Shown in pieces: positions 1 to 5,442 of a stretch of DNA of 7,269 nt. The notes under the pieces were generated by a model that made no database searches, had not been told where the DNA came from, and saw only the letters and a list, made by a program, of their open reading frames with translations. Position 1 is the first letter of the stretch. The number at the start of each line of letters is the position of its first letter. The position numbers and the translations under genes were made by a program. Source of the DNA: Dehalococcoidia bacterium (GTDB lineage: Bacteria > Chloroflexota > Dehalococcoidia > GIF9 > AB-539-J10). The stretch lies in assembly GCA_030603265.1 (NCBI GenBank), contig JAUVYD010000073.1:1-7269 (forward strand), in the 5' to 3' direction.

Positions 1-421
1 CCCCGTTGGTATTGGTACGAAGGGAGCCGCTTGGCCATGTCGCGCCTTTGCCCCGCAACTCATTAACCCCCTCCCCGGTCGTGTCCCCGGGTGTCGGGGC
101 GCACCTCCGTGCCCGCCCGCCACGGGTTTGTGCACCGTCGACGGTTGGTTGCGTCAATACCTCCACCTGCATCCAGCGCCCCCACCACGGGCAGGCGCAG
201 AGGCCTGGCCCCTACATTCGGACCGCCTCGCGTCTACCGGGCACGTGCAACGTGCCCCCACATCAGGAACCACGGCCGTGCCCTTGCCATGAATCAATCT
301 TGACATCCAAGACGGTATCTACATTCCGCACTTCGCGCACTCCCGGCCTTCGTGAAGTGGCGCGCCAACCCTGCCCTACGCTGTGTAGCCTCACCATCAG
401 TGTGCTTATTCCGACAGGCTC
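1..421. other. Stretch without a defensible gene
   Basis: This stretch lies downstream of the SDR gene and holds no convincing coding region. The only long open frame is on the plus strand (6-425); its product is a Pro/Arg/Ser/Thr-rich string with no domain, no ribosome binding site and no hydrophobic core, so I read it as chance. Structure visible: a perfect 8-bp inverted repeat (239-246 with 250-257, three-base loop), a 12-base palindrome at 134-145, and a looser repeat at 329-334/354-359. None has a T-run, so none is a clear terminator for the SDR gene. At the far left a minus-strand ATG (positions 38-36) opens a frame that runs off the edge; it is too short to judge. Confidence 0.6.
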
Positions 422-1210
422 CTAGTCGAAACTGACCGTGTTGCCGTGCTGGGCGTAGCCACCGTCAACCCTGATGTACTCCCCGGTGACGTAGTCGGAC
501 GCCTCACTGGCGAGGAACGCAGCAATGCCCATGAAATCCGACGGCTGACCCCAGCGCCCCATCGGGGTCCGGTCCTCGACGAACTGGCTGAGTCCCGGAA
601 AGTCCCGCCGCGCCGTCACCGTCAGCGGCGTGTCTATCCAGCCGGGGATGATGCAGTTCACGAAGATACCGTCACGCGCCCACGCGAGGGCCAGGGAGTA
701 GGTGAGCGAGAGTATCCCCATCTTGCTGCAGCCGTAGGGGACACACTTGCCAAGGCCAAGCAGGGACGTCGCCGAGCCGGTATTGATTATCTTGCCCCGC
801 TTCTGCGCCTTCATCGTGGGGTAAACCGCCTGGCAGCACAGGAAGGGCCCTCTGAGGTTTATGTCAAGTATCTTGTCCCATTCCTCGATGGCGTAGTCCT
901 GCGGCTGCTTGCGGATGTTGACGCCGGCGTTGTTCACAAGGACATCTATCCTGCCGTACTCCTCGAGCGCCTTCTGGATGCCGGCCGTTACGCTGGCAGG
1001 GTCCCCCACATCCATCGTGAGGCCGGACACACTCACACCGAATCTGCTCTTGATGTCTTCAACTGCGGCAGCCGTCTTGGCCTCGTCACGGGCAGCAATG
1101 ACAACAGCACTCCCCTTCACGGCGAGACCGTCGGCGATGCCTTTGCCTATGCCTCCGTTTCCTCCGGTAACAACGGAGACCTTGCCCTCCAGACTGAACG
1201 GGTCATTCAT
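422..1210 (-). CDS. Short-chain dehydrogenase/reductase (SDR family oxidoreductase)
   Basis: Cytosolic NAD(P)-dependent oxidoreductase of the classical SDR family, 262 aa, the usual length. The nucleotide-binding motif TGGNGGIG is at residues 15-22, NNAG at 93-96, and the catalytic tetrad is Asn118, Ser146, Tyr159 and Lys163 (YGCSK). PGWIDT at 189-194 and the C-terminal YVTGEYIRVDGG complete the fold. The Ala-Arg pair at 40-41, after the second beta strand, suggests NADP(H) preference, but this is inference. Overall it resembles the gluconate 5-dehydrogenase, KduD and 3-oxoacyl-reductase group; substrate cannot be read from sequence. The start is well fixed: AGGAGG (plus-strand 1219-1224) lies 8 bases before the ATG. 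It is divergent from the 1438 membrane protein and appears monocistronic. I found no convincing promoter; a TAGAAT-like box on the minus strand (1293-1298) lacks a good -35. Confidence 0.95.
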   Translation of the reverse strand: MNDPFSLEGKVSVVTGGNGGIGKGIADGLAVKGSAVVIAARDEAKTAAAVEDIKSRFGVSVSGLTMDVGDPASVTAGIQKALEEYGRIDVLVNNAGVNIRKQPQDYAIEEWDKILDINLRGPFLCCQAVYPTMKAQKRGKIINTGSATSLLGLGKCVPYGCSKMGILSLTYSLALAWARDGIFVNCIIPGWIDTPLTVTARRDFPGLSQFVEDRTPMGRWGQPSDFMGIAAFLASEASDYVTGEYIRVDGGYAQHGNTVSFD

Positions 1211-1385
1211 TGCTGTTTCCTCCTCTCGATGTGCCCTCGATAGTGAATGCAGCAGCAGTCTGCGCGTTCACGCACGGAGTTCCTGAGCACCTATTCTACC
1301 GCCCTTGAGGCAGACATATCGCTGCGAGTTCACCATATCCGGAATCCTCTGCGTCTCAAGACCACAATAATCCTCTCCAGACCAT

Positions 1386-1413
1386 TGGACAGCCAGCCAT
1401 TTTCCAGTATCAT
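1386..1413 (+). promoter_or_regulatory. Candidate sigma-70 type promoter for the 1438 gene
   Basis: TGGACA (1386-1391, 5 of 6 to consensus) is followed after 16 bases by TATCAT (1408-1413, 5 of 6). Transcription would start near 1420, giving a very short leader containing the ribosome binding site AAGGAGGT (1425-1432). The position directly before an isolated gene supports it; the call is by eye only. Confidence 0.5.
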
Positions 1414-1437
1414 GTTGCAAAGGCAAGGAGGTAATAC

Positions 1438-1809
1438 ATGGAAGCGTTTGACTACATGCTGCCCTGGAATGCGCTGGCCTTCATGTTCAGCGGTCTCTGG
1501 TCGCTCCTCTCTATCGCGATATACGCCTACGTAGCATTCTGTCTCTACACCATAGCCAAGAAGACGAACGCCGAGAACCCGTGGCTCGCGTGGATACCCA
1601 TCGCGAACATCGTGCTCGCCTGCCAGATAGCGGGCAAGCCCTGGTGGTGGGTCTTCCTGTTATTCATACCCATTGTGAACGTCGTCCTCGCCATCCTCGT
1701 CATGTGGAAGGTAGCTGAGGCCCGCAACAAACCGGGTTGGCTCGGCATACTCCTCATCGTTCCCATCGCCAACCTCGTCATATTCGGCATCATCGCATTC
1801 GCTGACTAG
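1438..1809 (+). CDS. Small multi-spanning membrane protein, DUF5684-like
   Basis: Inner-membrane protein of 123 aa with about four hydrophobic segments: roughly residues 12-40, 49-65, 69-90 and 101-121. The last three are repeats of one unit: hydrophobic run, Pro-Ile, Ala/Val, Asn, hydrophobic run (PIAN at 54-57, PIVN at 78-81, PIAN at 109-112). Short polar linkers contain a Gly-Lys-Pro-Trp or Lys-Pro-Gly-Trp motif (66-69, 98-101). This pattern matches the DUF5684 family, often labelled 'signal peptidase I-like' in databases, but no Ser/Lys protease dyad is visible, so I do not call it a peptidase. Function unknown. The start is secure: AAGGAGGT ends 5 bases before the ATG. The gene has its own candidate promoter and a strong terminator, so it is probably a single-gene unit. 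Confidence 0.9.
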   Translation: MEAFDYMLPWNALAFMFSGLWSLLSIAIYAYVAFCLYTIAKKTNAENPWLAWIPIANIVLACQIAGKPWWWVFLLFIPIVNVVLAILVMWKVAEARNKPGWLGILLIVPIANLVIFGIIAFAD

Positions 1810-1822
1810 AACGGATTTTCTG

Positions 1823-1855
1823 GGGGAGCGCCGGGACCGGCGCTCCCCTTTCTCT
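1823..1855 (+). terminator. Rho-independent terminator
   Basis: An 11-bp perfect GC-rich stem (1823-1833 with 1838-1848) closes a four-base loop (ggac) and is followed by a pyrimidine tail TTTCTCT (1849-1855). It begins 13 bases after the stop codon of the DUF5684-like gene. The tail is not a pure T-run, but stem length and position make termination very likely. Confidence 0.88.
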
Positions 1856-1947
1856 GCCACCCTCCCAGAGGGCGTTGTGCACACGCCCCGACCAGCGTCT
1901 GCAGTCGCTGGCGGGACTAAGAACGTCGGCTCTCGTCCCTGTCCATC

Positions 1948-1976
1948 TTGCCAGTTGTTGCATCTTGCGGTATCGT
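1948..1976 (+). promoter_or_regulatory. Candidate promoter for the bactofilin-like gene
   Basis: TTGCCA (1948-1953, 5 of 6 to the -35 consensus) and TATCGT (1971-1976, 4 of 6 to the -10) are separated by exactly 17 bases. Transcription would begin near 1983 and leave a leader of about 215 bases before the ATG at 2198. It lies after the upstream terminator, where a promoter is needed. Confidence 0.4.
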
Positions 1977-1982
1977 GGAATG

Positions 1983-2197
1983 AAGACCCGTGGTGCCCGT
2001 GAGGCACGGGAGGGCAGGCAACAGAGCCGCATCCGGCCGCGTGATTGTTGCTACTCCCATTCCCCGAACACGGCGGATGGGAGCGGCGCGAACTCGCGAA
2101 GGAGATGGATCATCTGCGCCGCGAGCAAGAAGAATAGCAGTGGAGTCCGATACGCACAGGTCGGCCGCTCGGCATGTGCAGCGACGAAGGAGAAGAC
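1983..2197 (+). promoter_or_regulatory. Long structured 5' leader of the bactofilin-like gene
   Basis: Non-coding interval with several stem-loops. Hairpin A is 1996-2001/2005-2010 (6 bp, loop agg). Hairpin B is the strongest: 2054-2066 with 2071-2083, twelve pairs including one G-U and a single C-C mismatch, closing an AACA loop. Hairpin C pairs 2083-2089 with 2116-2122 (7 bp) and encloses a small perfect hairpin at 2103-2107/2111-2115. The CGCG at 2087-2090 can pair instead with 2095-2098, which would disrupt C. Hairpin D (2154-2158/2175-2179) sits just before the ribosome binding site (2187-2192). No known riboswitch class is recognised. GC-rich DNA gives many chance hairpins, so only B stands out alone. 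A 30-codon open frame (2045-2137, TTG start, no ribosome binding site) also lies here. Confidence 0.4.
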
Positions 2198-3394
2198 ATG
2201 AGAGGAATAGCTCTGAGAGCGACAACCATAGGGCTGCTTGTGCTGCTGCTGACAGCAGCCGCGGCCGTGCCCGTGCTCGCGTTCGACTCACGCGCGGGAG
2301 ACATCGTGACCGTCGGAGGTGGAGAAGAGGTCCAGGGCGACCTCTATCTCGGAGGACGTGCGGTCACCACTACGGGCATAGTGCACGGCAGTGTCTTCGC
2401 CGCAGGGCAGACCGTGTACATTGGAGGAACCATTGACGATGGAGCCACTGTTGCGGGACAGACCGTCACCCTCAGCGGCAGCATCGGACGCGGCGTCAGG
2501 GCCGTTGCTTCCACCGTCGACGCAACCGGTGATATCGAAGGAGACCTGGTGGCGGGCTGCGGCGCACTCACAGTGGCCGACGGCGCTCGCGTGGGAGAAG
2601 ACCTCGTGTTCGCTGCAGGGCAGGTCTACGTGCGTGGTGACGTGGAGGGTGGCCTCAAGGGCGGAGCTGAGACCCTCGTGATTGAGGGCCGTGTCGGCGG
2701 CGATGTGACAGTCGAGGTTGGAACGCTCGAAGTGAAGCCCGGCGCCGTAATCGAGGGCAATCTGAGCTACACGGCCGACACGGAGACGGACATACCGGCC
2801 GGCGCCGTGAAGGGCAGTGTTGCATTCACAGAACGCATCGAGGAGGAGGACACGGAAGGGATTCGCGAGGGCCTCGGAGCACTTGGCCCCTTCTTCTTCC
2901 TCGCCGGCATCACGTGGAAGATAGTCGCCTACCTCATGGCATTCGTTGCAGGCATCATGCTGATACTGCTGTTTCCCGGGCGGATGGCAGGTGCGTCGGA
3001 CGCGATACGGACTCACACAGGCGCGAGCGCCGCGTGGGGAGCAATCGCCCTCTTCGTGACGCCGCTTGCGGCCATCGTCGTCTCCATCACGGTAGTCGGG
3101 CTGCCCATCGGCCTCATCTCACTTGCGCTCTGGGGCATCATGCTCTATCTGAGCCAGCTCCCCGTGAGCCTGCTGATAGGACACCTCATACTCGGCCACT
3201 CGAAGCCACTCGAGGGCAGGGGCTTCATGATAGGCTCTCTTGCTCTCGGCCTGCTGATACTCACGCTGCTGCGCGTCATCCCGCTCATCGGCTTCTTCGT
3301 GTGGCTGGCAATTGCGATGTTCGGAATGGGCGCATTCGTCGTCATGGGAAAGCGGATGATTGAGGCCAGGCAAAGCACGACAGGCAGGGACTGA
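2198..3394 (+). CDS. Exported bactofilin-like (polymer-forming) protein with C-terminal membrane domain
   Basis: A 398-aa protein in three parts. Residues 1-28 are a signal peptide (basic start, hydrophobic core, VLA at 26-28 before Phe29). Residues about 34-210 are a bactofilin-like right-handed beta-helix: repeated short units of the form hydrophobic-x-Gly-x-hydrophobic with Gly-Asp/Gly-Ser turns (EVQGDLYLGG at 44-53, HGSVFAAG at 63-70, EGDLVAG at 114-120, GEDLVFAAG at 133-141, GGDVTVEVG at 167-175). An acidic linker (212-224) leads to a membrane domain of about five or six helices (roughly 229-259, 276-332, 343-384). Canonical bactofilins are cytoplasmic scaffolds; here the signal peptide would put the helix outside the membrane. 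I chose the ATG at 2198 because AAGGAGA (2187-2193) precedes it properly and the signal peptide starts there; an upstream in-frame ATG at 2174 lacks a site. The exact role is unknown; envelope organisation is an inference. Confidence 0.9.
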   Translation: MRGIALRATTIGLLVLLLTAAAAVPVLAFDSRAGDIVTVGGGEEVQGDLYLGGRAVTTTGIVHGSVFAAGQTVYIGGTIDDGATVAGQTVTLSGSIGRGVRAVASTVDATGDIEGDLVAGCGALTVADGARVGEDLVFAAGQVYVRGDVEGGLKGGAETLVIEGRVGGDVTVEVGTLEVKPGAVIEGNLSYTADTETDIPAGAVKGSVAFTERIEEEDTEGIREGLGALGPFFFLAGITWKIVAYLMAFVAGIMLILLFPGRMAGASDAIRTHTGASAAWGAIALFVTPLAAIVVSITVVGLPIGLISLALWGIMLYLSQLPVSLLIGHLILGHSKPLEGRGFMIGSLALGLLILTLLRVIPLIGFFVWLAIAMFGMGAFVVMGKRMIEARQSTTGRD

Positions 3395-3609
3395 TCCCGG
3401 CGCCGATGCCATGGCACAGAGTCAGAAACGAGGAGGACGCCTTCCGGCCTCCGGGCCGGGGGCAACCCCTCCACGAACGGACCCGGGAGGTTCCGGGCGG
3501 CACTGCATATGTTGGAAGACGACGAATAGAAGCTGCACGGATCCGTAGCTGATACGGGCGAATGCCACCCGATACCAGCGGGGAGGTGTTCGCTCAGGAT
3601 GGCGGGAAT
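3395..3609 (+). other. Intergenic region with GC-rich inverted repeats
   Basis: Between the bactofilin-like gene and the acyltransferase gene. Three short inverted repeats are visible: 3444-3449/3454-3459 (6 bp), 3482-3486/3493-3497 (5 bp) and 3543-3547/3553-3557 (5 bp). None is followed by a T-run, so a terminator is possible but not shown. The open frame 3411-3548 (ATG start) encodes a Pro/Gly/Arg-rich peptide without recognisable features and is treated as chance. No clear promoter for the acyltransferase was found. Confidence 0.45.
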
Positions 3610-4284
3610 ATGTCAGCGGTATTCAGCGTGACGCTTGCGTACCTGCTCGGTTCCATACCGTCGGCGTATCTGGTCGCACATGCCCGCGGCATAGATATCA
3701 GGAAGGTTGGCGACGCCAATGTGGGGACCGCCAACGTCATGCGCTGCCTGGGATTCGCTCCCGCAGCTTTCACCTTCGCCGCCGATGTCGCCAAGGGCGC
3801 GCTGGCCATCCTCGTTGCCCGCCATCTGAGCGGGCAGGAGAGTGTTGTGTTGTTCGCCGGCGTTGCGGCCATTGCGGGACACAACTGGCCCGTCACACTC
3901 GGTTTTCGCGGAGGAAGGGGAGCGGCAACAACCATAGGGGTGCTCTTCGTTCTGCTTCCTTTTCACGTCGGCATCATGTTCCCGCTTGCCGCAGCAACAC
4001 TGTGGCTCTCACGCAACTACACCCTGAGCGCTATCGTGATGTTCGCGACCGTTCCTTTCTTCGCTTACTTCACAGGTGCATTCTTCTATCTCTGTGCCTA
4101 TGCAGCCGCGCTGCCGTGCATCGTCGGTCTGACGACGCTCGCGAGAGTACGCGCGAGTGGCCATCGACTTGTACACCAGAACAAGCCTGTTGAGATTGAC
4201 AAGCGGAACGGCAACGCGGGACGAACCCGGTCCAAACGTCCCCGGACATTCCCTGTACAGAAGAACTCGGGAAACGAATCGTGA
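3610..4284 (+). CDS. plsY: Glycerol-3-phosphate acyltransferase, PlsY family
   Basis: Integral membrane enzyme that, in known PlsY proteins, transfers an acyl group from acyl-phosphate to glycerol-3-phosphate, the first step of phospholipid synthesis. From the ATG at 3610 it is 224 aa (family about 200). Motifs: GSIPSAYLV at 14-22, GIDIRKVGDANVGTANVMR at 27-45, the DVAKG segment at 59-63, and GHNWPVTLGFRGGRGAAT at 90-107, matching the three PlsY motif regions. The loop that usually reads GSGNxGATN is GDANVGTANV here, so this is a divergent or paralogous PlsY; substrate choice may differ. The last ~35 residues (from about 190) form a basic, hydrophilic tail beyond the usual end. I prefer 3610 over the in-frame ATG at 3562 because transmembrane helix 1 then follows directly, as in the family, but the ribosome binding site (AGGA at 3596-3599, 10 bases away) is weak. 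Confidence 0.88.
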   Translation: MSAVFSVTLAYLLGSIPSAYLVAHARGIDIRKVGDANVGTANVMRCLGFAPAAFTFAADVAKGALAILVARHLSGQESVVLFAGVAAIAGHNWPVTLGFRGGRGAATTIGVLFVLLPFHVGIMFPLAAATLWLSRNYTLSAIVMFATVPFFAYFTGAFFYLCAYAAALPCIVGLTTLARVRASGHRLVHQNKPVEIDKRNGNAGRTRSKRPRTFPVQKNSGNES

Positions 4285-4380
4285 AGCAACCACCCTGCGA
4301 TTGTGGCGCCCGTCAGGCACGCGGGAGCAGTCTCCGCGCAACCCGCGTGCGAACTATCTGTACGTGTGAAGGAGAATACC

Positions 4381-4479
4381 TTGAGAAGATTGGCGATTCT
4401 TCTAACCAAGCTGCACTACGGCGACCCAAGCATCAAGAGCGTAGACTTGTCAGGCAGTTCGACTGTCAAACAGGGATAG
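4381..4479 (+). CDS. Possible 32-residue small protein (doubtful)
   Basis: A short frame with a TTG start placed 6 bases after a good AAGGAG (4369-4374), ending at TAG 4477-4479. The product begins with a basic-hydrophobic stretch, (M)RRLAILLTKLHYGDPSIK, then a polar Ser-rich end. It occupies the otherwise empty 247-base gap between the acyltransferase and flavodoxin genes. The ribosome binding site is the only positive evidence; I recognise no family. It could be a genuine small protein, the start of a decayed gene, or chance. Confidence 0.22.
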   Translation: MRRLAILLTKLHYGDPSIKSVDLSGSSTVKQG

Positions 4480-4531
4480 CAGGACACGCGCAGCGGGCAA
4501 AGCTCTCGCTGCAGAAAGGACATGGTTGCTG

Positions 4532-5017
4532 ATGAAGACACTCGTCGTCTACTACTCCAGGACAGGCAACACGAGGAAGATAGGGGAAGAGGTGGCAGCG
4601 GCGCTCGGGGCAGACATCGAGGAACTGAAGGACCGGAAGAACAGGCAGGGACGCATCGGCTACATGAGGGCGGGGCGTGACGCCATGCGGAAACACCCGG
4701 CTGACCTGGAGCCGACCACGCGCAACCCTGCGGACTACGACCTGGTGGTTCTCAGCGGCCCCATCTGGGCATTCACCATCTGCACCCCGACACGCACCTA
4801 CGCCACCACGCACAAGGACAGCTTCAAGAACGTGGCCTTCCTGTGCACGGCGGGTGACGCGCGGTCCGCGCGGAAGGGCTGTGATGCCCTCGGCGAAGTC
4901 GTCGGCAAGGCGCCTGTGGCAACCCTGGCGCTGGGCGAGAAGGACGTCGCAGGAGACCACTCACAGGCAGTGGCCGACTTCGTGGCCTCGCTGAACTTGC
5001 GTGGCGCGACAGACTAG
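4532..5017 (+). CDS. Flavodoxin family protein
   Basis: FMN-binding flavodoxin-fold protein, 161 aa, probably cytosolic electron carrier or quinone/flavin reductase. The N-terminal strand and phosphate-binding loop are textbook: MKTLVVYYSRTGNT, with SRTGNT at residues 9-14 binding the FMN phosphate. The later strand YDLVVLSGPIWAFTICTP resembles the 'GTPIWAW..P' isoalloxazine loop of the Flavodoxin_4-type group, and the DRKNRQGRIGYMRAG segment is characteristic of the same group. Start choice: ATG 4532 fits the fold exactly, though the ribosome binding site AAAGGA (4515-4520) is 11 bases away. A TTG at 4526 in the same frame is better spaced and adds only two residues. The next gene starts 36 bases after its stop, suggesting an operon. 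Redox partner unknown. Confidence 0.92.
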   Translation: MKTLVVYYSRTGNTRKIGEEVAAALGADIEELKDRKNRQGRIGYMRAGRDAMRKHPADLEPTTRNPADYDLVVLSGPIWAFTICTPTRTYATTHKDSFKNVAFLCTAGDARSARKGCDALGEVVGKAPVATLALGEKDVAGDHSQAVADFVASLNLRGATD

Positions 5018-5053
5018 AAAGACGCTTCAATCGAGCGAATGGAGGAAGAAGAA

Positions 5054-5428
5054 GTGGACGGTACGACGCTGGCCTACATCGCAGGAGGGCTCTGCATTGC
5101 CTGGGGCATCGCGCACCTCGCTGCCACGAGAATGGTGATTGCGGATTTCGAGCCGCTGCTCCCGTTCAACCGACGCACCATCACGATGGCGTGGATAGGA
5201 GGCGGCCTGACGCTTGTGTTCATCGGGGTCCTGGTGGCGCGGGTGGCGCGGGGAGCGGCTCCCGGGGACGCCTCGGTCGTGACCGTCTATCATGTGTGCG
5301 CAGGAATGCTGTTCGCCTCGGCCGTCCTGATGCTGCTGACGGCATCGCGCACGCCTATCCTCGCGATGAAGATATGCCCGGCGATACAGACAGCGGCAGC
5401 GGTACTACTGTTGTTTGCGGCTGCCTGA
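5054..5428 (+). CDS. Four-helix conserved membrane protein of unknown function
   Basis: A 124-aa inner-membrane protein with four hydrophobic segments: about residues 5-24, 46-64, 77-96 and 102-123. The loop after helix 1 carries His21, a Phe32 region and NRRTITMAW at 39-47, followed by GGGLTLVFIGVLV. This recalls a family of small conserved hypothetical membrane proteins whose helix 1-2 region reads roughly GxxH..PT....F......NRR...M.W...GL.L.F.G; this is recalled from memory and no function is known. The start is taken as GTG 5054, because GGAGG (5041-5045) lies 8 bases before it; the ATG at 5039 overlaps that site and would add five acidic residues. It follows the flavodoxin gene closely and may share its transcript; a link to membrane electron transfer is speculation. 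Confidence 0.82.
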   Translation: MDGTTLAYIAGGLCIAWGIAHLAATRMVIADFEPLLPFNRRTITMAWIGGGLTLVFIGVLVARVARGAAPGDASVVTVYHVCAGMLFASAVLMLLTASRTPILAMKICPAIQTAAAVLLLFAAA

Positions 5429-5442
5429 GCACCCGTTCAGGC
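5423..5442. terminator. Inverted repeat spanning both convergent stop codons
   Basis: A perfect 6-bp inverted repeat (5423-5428 and 5437-5442) with an 8-base loop lies exactly where two convergent genes meet. Each arm consists of the last Ala codon plus the TGA stop of one gene. It could act as a weak bidirectional terminator or mRNA-end structure, but there is no T-run on either strand. Part of the symmetry simply follows from both genes ending GCC-TGA. Confidence 0.35.

Noticed and set aside
6..425. 139-codon plus-strand frame at the left edge
   Set aside because: Composition is Pro/Arg/Thr-rich with scattered Cys, no ribosome binding site, no domain; consistent with chance in GC-rich DNA.
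446..1243. 265-codon open frame on the plus strand over the SDR gene
   Set aside because: It is antisense to a complete SDR with all catalytic motifs and a strong ribosome binding site; its product has no recognisable domain and arises from GC-rich codon use.
1875..2436. Plus-strand frames 1875-2201 and 1990-2436
   Set aside because: Arg-rich noise; the second overlaps the true bactofilin-like gene out of frame. The interval looks like a structured leader instead.
2288..3016. 242-codon minus-strand frame over the bactofilin-like gene
   Set aside because: The plus strand shows a signal peptide, beta-helix repeats and membrane helices; the antisense product is His/Cys-rich noise with no ribosome binding site considered.
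3444..3500. GC-rich hairpins considered as a small SRP RNA or a terminator
   Set aside because: The conserved SRP RNA core (GGAAGGAAGCAGCC-like) is absent and no T-run follows the stems.
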